A stretch of DNA of 64,000 nucleotides from Nematostella vectensis (Eukaryota > Cnidaria > Anthozoa > Actiniaria > Edwardsiidae), in NCBI RefSeq assembly GCF_932526225.1, contig NC_064047.1, positions 12,844,460 to 12,908,459 of the forward strand. The letters run 5' to 3'. The first letter of the stretch is position 1; each line of letters begins with the position of its first letter. The position numbers were made by a program, and so were the translations under genes. The notes under the pieces were generated by a model. It searched no databases. It worked only from the letters and a program-made list of their open reading frames with translations, and had not been told where the DNA came from. This document shows positions 43,101 through 54,018 of the stretch, piece by piece.

Positions 43101-44195
43101 GTGAGTTTTTTTATACAAAACAACGAGTTTATAAAAAACTGTACAAAGCACTTTCCATGCTGTATTTTATTTATTATAAACATACTGAGAAATTTTATTA
43201 GACTTGGCTGCAGAGGCTCCGAGGTTTGTGTTGTTTAATTGAAGCCGACAGATAGAAACTTGCACTGAAATGCATCTGTCTCGCTAATGTCACGCCCGAG
43301 ACTGATGTTACACAAGTAGTGCACTTTCTAATCTCTAAAATCTCGACATCTATGAGATAAATAAATAACTAAATGGAAAATGCTTGTATGATTTTTATGC
43401 ACTCGTTGTTGCGTTGGGATGAAGCCATCCAAGTGCAGTGAAAAATATTACTTCGTCCAATCAGAACCGCGAACGACTTTTCTTAACGGTAAAAAAAACA
43501 GCGTTCGCGCCTCTGATTTGCTGAGATCGGTAAACGAACGAAAATTTACTGAATATGTTTTCACTGAGTATTTCTCAGTATGTATATAATAATATTGATA
43601 TATGGCATAGATATGGCATAGACAGGGAAGTTATGAATGAATGAATTGAGGCAGTAAGCGCCTAGACACCTCCCCCTGAGTCCTGTTTGTACTTCTGAAA
43701 ATGGATGTTAACCACCAATCAATATTAATGCCTAGTGTACACTAGTTACATAACGGCATAATGACATGGGCGCGCGCACTCTTATCTTCGTATGTTCAAG
43801 TATAAATGGTTCGACATTTTGACATAAACCCGATATAACGACATATAGAGACAAAAACTTGTTTTTTCACGTTGTGTCCACGTCGTTATGTCCGGCTAAA
43901 CAGAGTGTGCGCGCCCATGTCGTTATGTCACTAGTGTGCACTAGGCATAACAAGCAAAGATTGATGCTCTCTTGATATAAGAGATCTGTCCAGCAAAGGA
44001 ATTGCCATATTAACATTTGTTCTCTAACGAAGACGTGGGGTTACATACAATCTCCTTCGCTTTAGATTTCAAACGAATTATTCTAAAAATGACCGGACTG
44101 ATTATTATGATGTGATGGTGTACATAAGAACTGACTTTCCATATTCTTTGATTCAACAGAGACTAGCCCTTATACGTAAGTCTCTTAAGAAATAA
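29188..44195 (+). CDS. TAF12: Transcription initiation factor TFIID subunit 12
   Basis: Ten exons: 29188-29238, 29330-29422, 31643-31735, 31967-32294, 32568-32716, 36274-36508, 36883-37004, 41081-41195, 42871-42959 and 44160-44195. They join in frame to 436 aa and a TAA stop. The N-terminal 320 residues are Gln/Thr/Pro/Ala-rich and probably disordered. The histone fold begins in exon 7 ([20 protein letters not shown]), continues [20 protein letters not shown] and [20 protein letters not shown], then [18 protein letters not shown], ending [14 protein letters not shown]12 pairs with TAF4 in TFIID and also occurs in SAGA. Splice phases agree at all nine junctions. The start at 29188 is the upstream in-frame ATG; ATG 29233 is an alternative. 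Two introns are blown up by tandem arrays. Confidence 0.96.
29600..31290. mobile_element. 1.7 kb foldback element in TAF12 intron 2
   Basis: The arms at about 29600-30265 and 30612-31290 are diverged inverted copies. Matching landmarks include GAATCCGCCATTCTGTTGTT (left) against its inverse in the right arm, the GTATTTTAGCTAAAAT palindromic stretch near the inner ends, and the outer CGATGTGTCAATTTCGGCTT. The spacer is about 345 bp. Short frames in both arms (for example 30898-31341) are mirror images of each other and not supported as genes. No transposase recognised. Confidence 0.75.
32750..35795. repeat. 44-bp minisatellite (about 69 units) with 1.1 kb higher-order repeat
   Basis: The unit contains GACTACAGACAAGCTGTAGA, ATAACTAGGTGGT and GACTAGAAA. 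CTACAG-acaag-CTGTAG is a perfect 6-bp hairpin within each unit. Rare variant units recur exactly 1100 bp (25 units) apart: CTGTAGGATAACC at 33381 and 34481, AGTTATAGAA at 33511 and 34611, and CAAGCTATACAATAA near 34213 and 35313. Lies in TAF12 intron 5. Confidence 0.95.
36600..36882 (+). repeat. Degenerate duplications of the TAF12 exon 7 acceptor region
   Basis: The real junction is CCATCAG/GACTCCAGACC, then GTGGATACATCCAGCCCTC. Diverged copies lie upstream: near 36640 (ATGACTCCAGAGCCATCTGG), at 36706 (CATCAGGTCTCCAGAGCC, then GTGGATGCATCCAGCCCTC) and a weak one near 36800. Only the last copy is used in the in-frame model. Confidence 0.75.
37005..41060 (+). repeat. Array of about 43 copies of the TAF12 exon 7 donor plus intron start
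   Basis: The unit (about 80-95 bp, variable through (CTGT)n length) contains GATCCACATGAACAGCTTGG, TTATGAGGTTGAAGAT, then GTAAGTGATGTG, and TTTGTCCATCTGTCGGTATG. Its middle mirrors the end of exon 7 (GACCCACGTGAACAAATGGA ... GAAGTGGAAGAT/GTAAGTGATGTG). Translated in the exon frame it reads [12 protein letters not shown] against exon [12 protein letters not shown]. Nearly every unit keeps a consensus donor GAT/GTAAGT; two (near 40194 and 40567) have GATATAAGT. My count of 43 was by eye. A (CTGT)n run lies at 37107-37166. Confidence 0.95.
41628..42735. mobile_element. 1.1 kb DNA element with terminal inverted repeats, TA-flanked
   Basis: The left end CACCTATTTCAAAAAAGGTTG followed by CACTTTCGTTATCGCGGATG pairs with the right end (CATCCGCGATAACCAAAGTG, then CAAACTTTTTTTAAATAGGTG). 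TA flanks both sides (41626-41627 and 42736-42737). The TIR is about 60 bp. The interior has only short frames (for example 42095-42298 on minus) with no recognised transposase, so it is probably non-autonomous. Located in TAF12 intron 8. Confidence 0.8.
43729..43947. mobile_element. 219-bp palindromic MITE, PIF/Harbinger-like (TAA target duplication)
   Basis: Starts TGCCTAGTGTACACTAGT and ends CACTAGTGTGCACTAGGCA. Internal GACATGGGCGCGCGCACTC pairs with its inverse. TAA at 43726-43728 and 43948-43950. Same family as 12978-13154. Located in TAF12 intron 9. Confidence 0.82.
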
Positions 44196-44320
44196 AGCGA
44201 GGTGTCCAGAAGGGTAGCGAGCTTTGCAGGATGACCCGAGGGGAACTACGAAGCTGTCGAGATATGCACTATATGTACAGTAATCTAGAGCTTGAGTTGA
44301 TGTTTGTAAAGATCTTGTAT

Positions 44321-44326
44321 AATAAA
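44321..44326 (+). terminator. Probable TAF12 polyadenylation signal AATAAA
   Basis: AATAAA lies about 125 bp after the TAF12 stop. An AATAAA also overlaps the stop codon (about 44191) but would leave almost no 3' UTR. Confidence 0.5.
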
Positions 44327-44479
44327 AACGTATTTCGAGCTAAGCCCCGTGCCAATTGGCACGGTCTATTCTTGCGCTTATCAGGAAGCTGCCTTATATT
44401 TATTTCCCTGGTGGAAATTAAAATAATTCTTTATATTTCCCTGGTGGAAATTTAGAACCATCTATTGTTTTCGAGGGAA

Positions 44480-44868
44480 TTTTGCTAGTAAGAATCCGCT
44501 AGTAAGAATCCGAGGTGATCACGATTTTACCTTGAATAGGCGCTGCGGTAGCTTAAAACTTCAGAGACTGCGATTGGCGTCGCCACGGTCACTATGGCCA
44601 GCTGTACTTGAGCTTTATTGCGATGGACGTAGTCATGGTTACCAGGGCCGGCGGTGTTTGAGAGACTGCAGAGGGCATTACCATAGTTTCTAGGGTCAGC
44701 GGTGCTTGAGTGCTATGGAGGTTGCCATGGTTACTAGGGATAGCGGTGCCACCAGGGCAACGTTAGCCAATCAGGAGTGCGCTAGTTACAGTTAAAGGGT
44801 CATACAATCTTCAAAGCTATAAAAGTTGTCTCCATACAGGCTGAGGTTTAAGCATTTTCTTAACAAAG
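44480..44868. other. Intergenic between TAF12 and the JmjC gene, short degenerate repeats
   Basis: A short direct repeat (TTTCCCTGGTGGAAATT) lies at 44403-44453. About 44570-44750 shows three or four diverged copies of a segment with GGTTGCCATGGTTACTAGGG-like sequence and GCGGTGCTTGAG. A CCAAT box on the plus strand (TTAGCCAATCAGG) lies at about 44764. Confidence 0.45.
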
Positions 44869-45620
44869 GTGATTGGCCGAGTGAAGTTAATGTAGTTAGT
44901 ATGTTATTTGCCAAGGTGATTGGCCGAGTGAAGTTAATGTAGTTAGTATGTTATTTGCCAAGGTGATTGGCCGAGTGAAGTTAATGTAGTTAGTATGTTA
45001 TTTGCCAAGGTGATTGGCCGAGTGAAGTTAATGTAGTTAGTATGTTATTTGCCAAGGTGATTGGCCGAGTGAAGTTAATGTAGTTAGTATGTTATTTGCC
45101 AAGGTGATTGGCCGAGTGAAGTTAATGTAGTTAGTATGTTATTTGCCAAGGTGATTGGCCGAGTGAAGTTAATGTAGTTAGTATGTTATTTGCCAAGGTG
45201 ATTGGCCGAGTGAAGTTAATGTAGTTAGTATGTTATTTGCCAAGGTGATTGGCCGAGTGAAGTTGATGTAGTTAGTATGTTATTTGCCAAGGTGATTGGC
45301 CGAGTGAAGTTAATGTAGTTAGTATGTTATTTGCCAAGGTGATTGGCCGAGTGAAGTTGATGTAGTTAGTATGTTATTTGCCAAGGTGATTGGCCGAGTG
45401 AAGTTAATGTAGTTAGTATGTTATTTGCCAAGGTGATTGGCCGAGTGAAGTTAATGTAGTTAGTATGTTATTTGCCAAGGTGATTGGCCGAGTGAAGTTA
45501 ATGTAGTTAGTATGTTATTTGCCAAGGTGATTGGCCGAGTGAAGTTAATGTAGTTAGTATGTTATTTGCCAAGGTGATTGGCCAAGTGAAGTTCATATAG
45601 TCGTTATGTTATTTGCAAAG
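44869..45620. repeat. 47-bp minisatellite, about 16 near-identical copies, each with an inverted CCAAT box
   Basis: The unit contains AAGGTGATTGGCCGAGTGAA, GTTAATGTAGTTAGTATG and TTATTTGCC. Most copies are identical; a few have GTTGATG for GTTAATG, and the last copy is diverged. Each carries ATTGG (CCAAT on minus). The array ends about 290 bp before the JmjC-gene ATG. Confidence 0.95.
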
Positions 45621-45904
45621 GTGACCACGGTAGCGCACGCATCGATGTAAATGAGGCGAAGGGAGGTATATTTTTTCACTTATCCCCAGACATTTTGCAG
45701 AGAGAAAATGATGCTTTCTGTAATGACTTCCTGCAATCGAAAGGATATTGAGTATAAAGGTAAAATTAATCATTTAATTGAATGTGAATCAAACGTTTAC
45801 ACAGCAGGCGATGTGTGGGAACGTACCAGCTGCGTCTTATTAGTTCTCGCGATTCTCTCGTCCGTCTGTTAAGCCCACACAAAGAAAACCAAAACAAAAT
45901 AACT

Positions 45905-48900
45905 ATGAAAACCTTTCAATGGATCATTTTTCTGACCGTCATTCATCTCTCAGAATTGATAGCTTCAAGTAAGTAATTGAAGATTATATTTTATGATTCA
46001 TGCCCATTTTATAGCCATATGCTCTACATAAAAAGTCACTTTAAAGCCATTGTTGTATCAAGGAATCTTTTTTTCGGTGAATTAAGATATTCTTTAGACA
46101 AGATTGTATAACTACAAACAGACAGAAAATATCGTAGATGCAAATTCAACCACTCAGTCGTTTCTCTGTAAAAAATGCAGCAATGGCCATGCACTTTTGA
46201 GTAAATATAGGTTTGACTGAATGAGATTTGTCTTAGGCAAATTAGTTATTACTTCGAACTGTTGGGTTGATTCTTTTTATTGATTTCTTTCATGATATAT
46301 CGTTTTTATCTTGAATTGAGAGTAAGAAAAGAATCGATGATAATTCCACGTCAGGAGACATGATACTTCGAGCCAGAAAGCGGTTTAGAAAAAAATGGAA
46401 ATTGTTGAGAGAGTTCGCAGAATGTTGAAAGTTACAGTAGGACCTTCCGAGCCCGGACAACTCACAAAAGATGAAACACTTCCCTTCCTTTTTTAAAAAA
46501 ATACAGAGGAAGGCTTTGAGATAAAGATGCTGCTGCCAAGAGCGTCTAGCGTCTGGGTGCTTAACGACAGACCTCGAGAAGTCGTGTTTAATATTACGGG
46601 TGATGGCATGACCAAACACTGGGACGTAACACTTATAAAAGACGGGGAGACAATTGGAGATTTTGTGAACATTGGCAGTGTTGAGCTCTCATCATCAGCA
46701 GCAACACCATCATCATCATCGATAACAACAACAAAACTATCATCATTATCAACACCATCATTATCACCACCATTGCCATCCAAGCCCTCAACAACTTGGA
46801 AGGTATTCAGAACAAAGGTTTTACTGGAGCGCAGTGTTAAAGAGGGTATGTACAGGGTGCAGGTCTGTGGTGGTACGACGGAAGGGGGAGATGGATACTT
46901 GTACTGCGCATCAACGGCACTCTTCAAGGTCATTGCTGGTATGTAATCTCATCATCAAATAGTCTATGCAAAACTCTTACATAGTCATTTTTAGGTTAGG
47001 ATCCTAAACAATACTATGCTTGCTTTGATTTTAAAAATTAAAGAGATGCGAATGTCTTTGGAAGGATGAGGACCCCCCCTTATTTTAGGTAAAAAAACCT
47101 TTAGATTCACTTTTTGTCAAATCTGGAACTTGGATAACAATATTCATCAAAAGTTTGCATTAAACATGACCTCCACTAGCTTAAAAAAATACCACAAGCC
47201 TTTCTGCTGATCTCACTAAATAGGCGAATGTTTTCCAGTGCAGTGTTCATGTCTTTTAAGGAGTCTCAGAGGAACACTTCACGCAGCACGAGCAGCGCTT
47301 CAAAGCTCGCGGACTAACAAAGGAAAGAATGCTTTCTGGAGTAGATCTGGATAGAATATGGCCCCTAAACAATACAAAATGCACCGTAAGAAGGATACAC
47401 AAGCCCACAAAAGAAGAATTTATAGAGAGGTGTATGAAACCAGGTAATACCATTCTCACAATTTCTCCCTTTAATCTCACCTTGCCCGCGCATGTTTGCA
47501 TATGTACAATAGAGGAACAGTTTCCCATTTCCCCTGAATGCTGTATCTCCGGATCAAAAGCTGATCTGTCTGATCATCCCTTTTAAAGCTCAAGCATGTG
47601 TGATCTGTCTGATCATCCCTTAGTAGCTCAAGCATGTGTGATCTGTCTGATCATCCCTTTTATAGCTCAAGCATGTATGATCTGTCTGATCATCCCTTTT
47701 ATAGCTCAAGCATGTGTGATATCTGGGGCGATGGAGGACTGGGAGGCCCTGAAGTCCTGGCCGTTAGACGTGTTGGAGACTGACCCACGGCTAGCCGAGG
47801 GAATATACATCGGCGACCGTGAGGAGATGGTCCCCGTGCGCGTGTTTAACCGATATACCAAGACACGGGCAAAACTAGACGCCGCTCCTTGGATGGTCTT
47901 CATGCCAGATGTGTTTGAGATGTACCCGGAGTTACTTAAGGTAATGGACTGATGGTTTGTAAGCAAGATGTATTTGCGATACACGTGGAATGAATGGCAC
48001 GGACAGGTAGATATGTTGACAGAAAAGCAAGTAGGCAGGCAGCTCGCCGACAGGGTTTTATATTAATTTTTCATTCGACGCTAACGAAGCCTCAGCTGTC
48101 GTCATTTTAAATAATCCAAATAAGGTTATGATCGCTTGCCTTATGAAAGTGATCACGTGCAGAAAGATAGTTCATCATTTTTCGAAGAAAGATTGTCGTT
48201 ATCTTACTAGGAGTCTCGCTTCATTCTCAGGATTACAAGGTGCCCGACTATTTCTCCGAAGAAGACGACTTTATGACAGGCGTTCCTGACGATTTGCGTA
48301 TGGACTGGAGATGGATAATCATGGCCCCTAGGGGGAGTGGGTCGGGGTGGCACTGTGATCCAGCTAACACAACGGGCTGGTTGGCACTGGCAACGGGAGC
48401 CAAACTATGGGGACTTTACCCGCCAGAGCAGGCACATATACCGGGTACGCTATTGAAGGCATAGGGGGTCCAGGGGTGTCTCGAAACATCTAGTTTTGAA
48501 TGTTAAGCAATACGTTTGTAGGGACAAACAATTGATGCCGTGGTAGAATTTAGTAGAGTTTGAACAAACAGTAGATCACACATGGCAAGAACTACCATGA
48601 ACAACAATGATAAGGCCCCCTCTCGTAAGCAGACAGTTACGGGAAATAAAAACGCTAAAGCAACAACAACAGAAATACAGGCCCACAGGCTGGATCAGGG
48701 AAAGGGGGACGTTTTTTAAGGCTTACACTAACACCCAAATGTATACAACAGTCAATAGAAACCGCGTTTCCGCTTGGATCTGCAACGCGAAGCAACCCCA
48801 GCATTGCAAAAAGCAAACTAATATCAGTAGAATCAACTGCGTAGCGCAAAGGGCCAGTTAAAACATAAACAGATTTTTAAAGGTCGTAAGAATAACATCA

Positions 48901-51900
48901 CTTTTCTTTTAAAGGCGTGAAGAACAATTATTATCAGAAGCGTGACTACAACATGGACGATGCTTACAACTGGTGGATACACACCCGCCCAAGTCTGGTA
49001 AAATAGAATATGCCTGTCGAGTATTATAACAATGGAGGGATCTTAACATATAATTCCATCGCCTTTATTAAGTGTGATCTTCACTATCGGGGGTAACGCT
49101 GGGATGGAAGCGACGACGTAAGAGCCTACACGTTTCTTTACATCGCATAAACTTAAGCGATGTAAGTGGAAATAGAGAAAGAAGTAAAAGGAACCGTTCC
49201 TTCCTTTACGCTTCCTTCTTCGCCTGCGTCTCCTTTTTGCGCTAATGTTCACATTGGAGTAAGCGCTTACGTCTTTCCTTACTTCCAAACCCTTAGGCTG
49301 AGGTAGGGGAGGGGAGAGTGCGAACGCTCGTGACGACTCAAGCCAAGGCGAGTGTGCAAGTGGAAAATATAATTCAATACTTTTTATGGGGAACTTTGAA
49401 AACGTACCGAGTTCAGAGTACAAAATGAATACATAACGAGTGCATACCGGGTACATAACGAGTGCATACCGAGTACTTCCGAGGTTTTGTATACCTATAG
49501 GAACATGATCATCGTGTACATACCGAGTTCATACCGGGTACATAACGAGTGCATACCGAGTACTTCCGAGGTTTTGTATACCTATAGGAACATGATCTAC
49601 CGCGCGAGTGTATTCAGCAGGTGGGAGACATCGTGTACATACCGAGTTCATACCGGGTACATAGCGAGTACATACCGGGTGCATATATCAGGTGATTCGA
49701 GTACATAACGAGGTTTTATATGCCTGCAGGAATATGATCTACCGCGCGAGTGTATTCAGCAGGCGGGAGACATCGTGTACATACCGAGTGGGTGGTACCA
49801 CGCCGTGCTTAATCTGGACCACACCGTGGCCGTTACACAGAACTTCTGCAACCTATACAGGTACATGGGATGATCATTGATTATTATCAGCTCAGTGTAT
49901 GTTGGGGATACAAGTCTAACCACACCGTGACCGTCACGCAACACTTTATGATGGATAATCAGTGACTACTCTTAGCTACGAAAACGCTGAGTACAGTCGC
50001 TGTTTTTACCAACTGTACAGCATTAAAACCATACTATACAAATGATGACAGATTTGTCTGATAATAAAGAAGTCACAAAGAAAATTATAGCCTTAGCTTT
50101 GCGCTAGTTTTCTTAGCATTTGCCTAAATGTGACAGTTTGCAGGCAAAAAGCCGCCATTTTAAAACAAAAGGCTGGTTTAACCGCGGTAACCGTGCGGTA
50201 CCGGATCTAGTCTTGCGTTTTTCATCACTTGCGTGATAACTAGGGACACTAGGGCAACGACAGCTCAGGTGCTCGGAGATGTGGACCATTTCCACAAGAA
50301 AGTGGTACACCAACAACCCTGCGCGCCTCCCTGGGTGCGCCATATTCCTATGATGATGAATCAACACTTGCACTTTTAATGTAGCATTTGTGATTATCAT
50401 GACAACTTGTATGATTAGCTTGTGCTGTAGGTAAAATGATGAATCACCGAGTACGGATTGTGGAGCGAGGCAATTCTTATGCGGTTAGCTAAATTGCTTT
50501 TCATGGCCAAAGCAGTAATAAATGGGTCTCTTCACCCTGCATTTTGCAAAGAAATTCACTAAAAGTAAAGGAAATTGAATATTTAGCAGCTGTTTCGAGA
50601 TTTTCTATGCGCTGACATAGATATCATATGCACTAATGGTCGAAGTTATTGATTTTTTTAGTGAGAACGCTTTCGGGTTTTGGCAGACAAGTGAAAGGTG
50701 TGGTACGCGCGCCTATTAATATAACGATACATTTCCTTGTAGTATCAAGTCGTGCCTGAAAGAGTTAAAGGAGCAGGCTGATAGCGATGGGAACTTTATA
50801 GGACGCACCTTCGAGAGACTTCGAGACATGTACAAGGGCAGGTACGCACGTGACACGCACGTGACAACACCGGGGCACTGGGACTAGTCTCAAACAAGTC
50901 AAAGTACCGCCAACCCACCCCCCCCCTCTCCCCCATTTGCGCGCGGCCAGGCGTATTCTGCTTTTCTACCCACATTTCTATTTTTGTTTCTTCTACTCGT
51001 TGTCCACACGCACGTGTGTATGAACGGGTGGAGTAAAAACGTATTTAAAAAGTATAGTGCCGTAGCAGGCCTCGAAATATTGAGGGGGCAGAATGCAGAA
51101 ACATTAAGAAAATATTTGGGAGCACATACACGCTCTTACTGGTCATTGCCTTATACGTTTTGAAAATATTGGCGTGCCCACCCCCTGCTAGGTCCCTGCA
51201 CTATCAGTCATACACTCCCAATTACTTTATCTCTTGCAAGAGATCATACTGTGCCAGAGTGGAATAAGTCGGTTCGGCGGATGGCTCGACAGTTTACAAA
51301 GACAAACAAATTTACAGCTTCACGACGCGAGCGCTGGGACAGAACTAAATTTGTTCCAAAACATGCAGAAATCACACACGTGTAGACACTTTACAAATAA
51401 GGCCATGACATCTATGTAAGGAAATTAAACCAAGGCTACTCAAAATAAGAGAAATAAAAACACACACTCTTTACAACATACACACGCACTAGATAAAGTC
51501 AAGTCTATTTCAAACTCTCACAATAGTCCAGGGCCGTAGAAGGGGGTGGGGCACTGGGGGCATGTGCCCCCCAAATATTCTTAATTGTTCCCCCCCCCCC
51601 ACACACACACACCCCAATCTTACATGGCCTGTTACGGCTCAGCACTCTCTTGCTACAAGGACGATATTTCCCCGAAGATAGCGTGGACCTCAGAGCGCCA
51701 AGACTAACGAGACTGAGAGACAAGAAACCTCTGCTAGCAGGAAAGGGCCATCAAGTGTAAGCCTTGTGTAATTTGAACGTGAAAGCGAGGCTTTAGCAGT
51801 TCGTGTTTTTACAGCCGTCTTCGTGTCACGTAAGCTTGGATGTGAACATACTTGGCTTATGCCATATAAAAACAGTTGGAATAGAGATGTAAGAAAACCC

Positions 51901-52180
51901 CGATTTTATGCTCGTATTTAGCAAGACTCCATTATCTAAAAAAATCAGACCATTTTTCTGGAAATCAGGGTAATAAAAAGATGGAAACGCAATGGGTGAT
52001 GGGTAGGGTGGTGTGGCACGTCTACATGATGTCATCGGAGGTTTTGTATTACACAGGTATCCCGATCTCTTCGAGGCCGGAGACGATGATTTTAGAGCTC
52101 CATCACCAGGCGAGGGAATGACGCTCCCTCAAATAAGAGAGAAGCAAATCGACGACCTTAAAAACTTTTTGTCAACATAA
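45905..52180 (+). CDS. Secretory-pathway JmjC (cupin) dioxygenase-like protein
   Basis: Nine exons: 45905-45968, 46507-46938, 47261-47443, 47705-47940, 48231-48444, 48915-48997, 49730-49860, 50743-50841 and 52057-52180; 521 aa in frame to TAA. Exon 1 encodes a signal peptide (MKTFQWIIFLTVIHLSELIA). Residues about 22-165 form an unassigned domain with a Ser/Thr/Pro-rich insertion. A JmjC fold follows: ISGAMEDWEALKSWP, VPDYF, then MAPRGSGSGWHCDP with iron ligands H346 and D348, TGWLALATGAKLWGLYPP with likely 2-oxoglutarate lysine K363, and DIVYIPSGWYHAVLNL with the third ligand H428, then VAVTQNF. The Fe(II)/2-oxoglutarate site is therefore intact. The core resembles JMJD6-type hydroxylases, but the signal peptide implies an ER or extracellular location. 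The substrate cannot be told. Two of its acceptors sit in tandem duplications. Confidence 0.88.
47550..47704 (+). repeat. 38-39-bp duplication of the JmjC-gene exon 4 acceptor, 3 decoys plus the real site
   Basis: Units read TGATCATCCCTTTTATAG/CTCAAGCATGTGTGAT. Acceptor-like AG/CTCAAGC junctions lie at 47588/47589, 47626/47627, 47665/47666 and the real 47704/47705. Only the last continues into the JmjC frame; the decoys run into further repeat. Confidence 0.9.
49430..49729 (+). repeat. Duplicated 5' part and acceptor of JmjC-gene exon 7 (2 decoys)
   Basis: Copies of the junction occur at 49500/49501 and 49587/49588 (CCTATAG/GAACATGATC) before the real 49729/49730 (CCTGCAG/GAATATGATC). The second decoy preserves about 55 bp of exon 7 coding sequence almost exactly, including CTACCGCGCGAGTGTATTCA and GACATCGTGTACATACCGAG, and then diverges into ATACCGAGT-type short repeats. 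Confidence 0.88.
49861..50742. other. JmjC-gene intron 7
   Basis: A short stretch after the exon (49905-49945) repeats exon 7-like wording (TCTAACCACACCGTGACCGT), a diverged copy of the exon's CTGGACCACACCGTGGCCGT. The rest is unremarkable intron. Confidence 0.5.
51058..51640. repeat. Two fragments of the GGGGCAC-rich dispersed repeat, in JmjC-gene intron 8
   Basis: 51058-51200 contains GCAGAAACATTAAGAAAATA and CCACCCCCTGCTAGGTCCCT. 51533-51640 contains GGGGGTGGGGCACTGGGGGC and CATGTGCCCCCC followed by a C run and (AC)n. Both relate to 17454-17605. Confidence 0.6.
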
Positions 52181-52229
52181 GATCGATAACAGAAACATGA
52201 CCACAAATAGTCTGTATACTCTTGTTTTA

Positions 52230-52235
52230 AATAAA
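52230..52235 (+). terminator. Probable polyadenylation signal of the JmjC gene
   Basis: AATAAA 50 bp after the TAA stop, in TTTTAAATAAAGTGACTTG. Confidence 0.65.
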
Positions 52236-54018
52236 GTGACTTGAGAGTGTCTAGTAGCCTGCAATGATTTATGGATATCAATAAATAGAACAGAAATACG
52301 GGTAATTGAAACCAATTATATATGGGTAATGTTATTCGTGTTGATGTGTCTTTAACTTGCGCATTGATCAGGAAACTTTAGCAAAAAATATCGTTTTTGT
52401 AGACCCAGGCATCTTCCATGTAACTTCCACCCCTCTCCCCCCTCCCAATAATGTAAAGGAACCAATTAACCTGAAAGTTTACTGTGTTTTTTTAAAAGCC
52501 CGTTCATCCGATTCGTGACGCAGTGTTTCTTAGGGTTTGAAAACCTGAGAGAGATGAGATGATCATCTCAGTAGTAGAATTCCAACAATCCCACAATTAA
52601 AATAACCCAATGTTATTTCTATAGTATTTGGCAATACAGGGAAAGTTGTATTTTGAAAAATAATAAGAGTTTTGAATATTCAAAACAAAAATTAAAAAAA
52701 ACATTGTCACGTAAGTCGGACCTACGGATTTAAAGATGACCGCATCTCAGGGGCTTCGTTATTTTCATAAATTGGACTTAGAAAAGCAACCCCGTTATTT
52801 TAACCATCTTTGATCGATGAAAAAGGGCCTTGAGAAGGGACAAAGGTTTCTTGGTACCAGACCCCAAAAGAAAGCGTTTTGGGGAATAATCATTTACATA
52901 TTACCCATGAACCAGTGCAGAAAGATGGGTGGGGAAAGGAGAGGAATTATTTCAAGGCTTTAAGAGTATACATTCGACTTGCGAATTGGATAAACGAATT
53001 TGTAGTCTTGTGCACGCCCAGAATTTTTTTTCTTACAACTGTACTATCCTTTAAGGGGGTTCATTAATTATCCAGTAACAACCGGACCCAAAAGTCGTCA
53101 AATATGTAGAAAACGTTGTCATTTTGGCGGTCTTTGAGTAAAGATGGTCACACTGTTTTTGCTTTTCTGTCATAAAGTTTGCGAAAGACCTGCAGACGGC
53201 AACATAAAAAATAAGGAATAAATTAGTTTCCTTATATGGAAGTGACCAAGTTTGACAAAAGACGACAATTTGGGGCTAAAATTTCTTGATATTATGCAAT
53301 ACGCCGTTGGCCACACCCAAAGTGCTGAAGATTAACCCCGTTTGCTTTTATCCCTCCCCCTACCCCCCCCCCCCCCCCCCCGCCACACACACTCACACAC
53401 ATCTGAAGGGGCGAATAACCTGAAGCACAAAACAGTCGAGAAGCTTTTTATCTATTCAGGCTAAAACTGAGGCAGTGAAATGCGAAACAGCGTACACTTC
53501 CTTTAGATAGTCTTATTTTACAACTCGCGTCATATTTCACAATTTACACACGTAAAGTGTAAAAAAAATTAAAAGGTCCTAGGTTTAATAAAATCTTGAA
53601 TGTGATGAATAAAAAAGAAATGCAAATTGTTTGAAGCAGATGCGTACCCACGATTGGCTGAGGGGTGGGGGGTGCGCAGTCGTAGGTATCATATGGAAAA
53701 AGCATAGTATTTGAAGATTCCTTAATAAGGAATGACCCACTCTTTGACCGCCGAGGGGGGATGCGCGCGCACCATGCGCACCCCCATGTGTGCGCTCCTG
53801 TGAAATGTTAATTTTATCCCAATACTGAATGAAAACAAAACAACATGAACAAGCTTTTAATAATATAATATTGTGGTGATATCTTGTCAGTTTTTGTTAC
53901 TTCCTTGCTAACGTAAAATCTCCCTCATTGTCGGTCTATTCAGCGCAACACTTTTTGGGGAGGTGCTTGTTTATATTTTCCTCTTAAGCGAGGCGCTTAT
54001 TTGAGGAAGGCGAGTGGG
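52236..54018. other. Intergenic between JmjC gene and GPCR
   Basis: No gene recognised. 53080-53330 is one copy of a dispersed repeat seen again, diverged, at about 57240-57480 (AAAGATGGTCACA; GTCATAAAGTTT; TTGGGGCTAAAATTTCTTGA). A C run at about 53364-53381 is followed by (CA)n. 53683-53745 is a copy of the GGAAAAAGCATAGTATTTGA repeat also at 18090 and 58540. Confidence 0.5.

Noticed and set aside
44869-45620. CRISPR-like look of regularly repeated units (also 14362-15605 and 32750-35795)
   Set aside because: Units are contiguous tandem repeats with no unique spacers, in a eukaryotic sequence.
45651-45872. 73-codon frame just before the JmjC gene
   Set aside because: No recognised domain and out of context with the signal-peptide ATG at 45905; probably 5' UTR.
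48607-48861. 84-codon frame in JmjC-gene intron 5
   Set aside because: No family, no splice support, and between two well-supported exons of the host gene.
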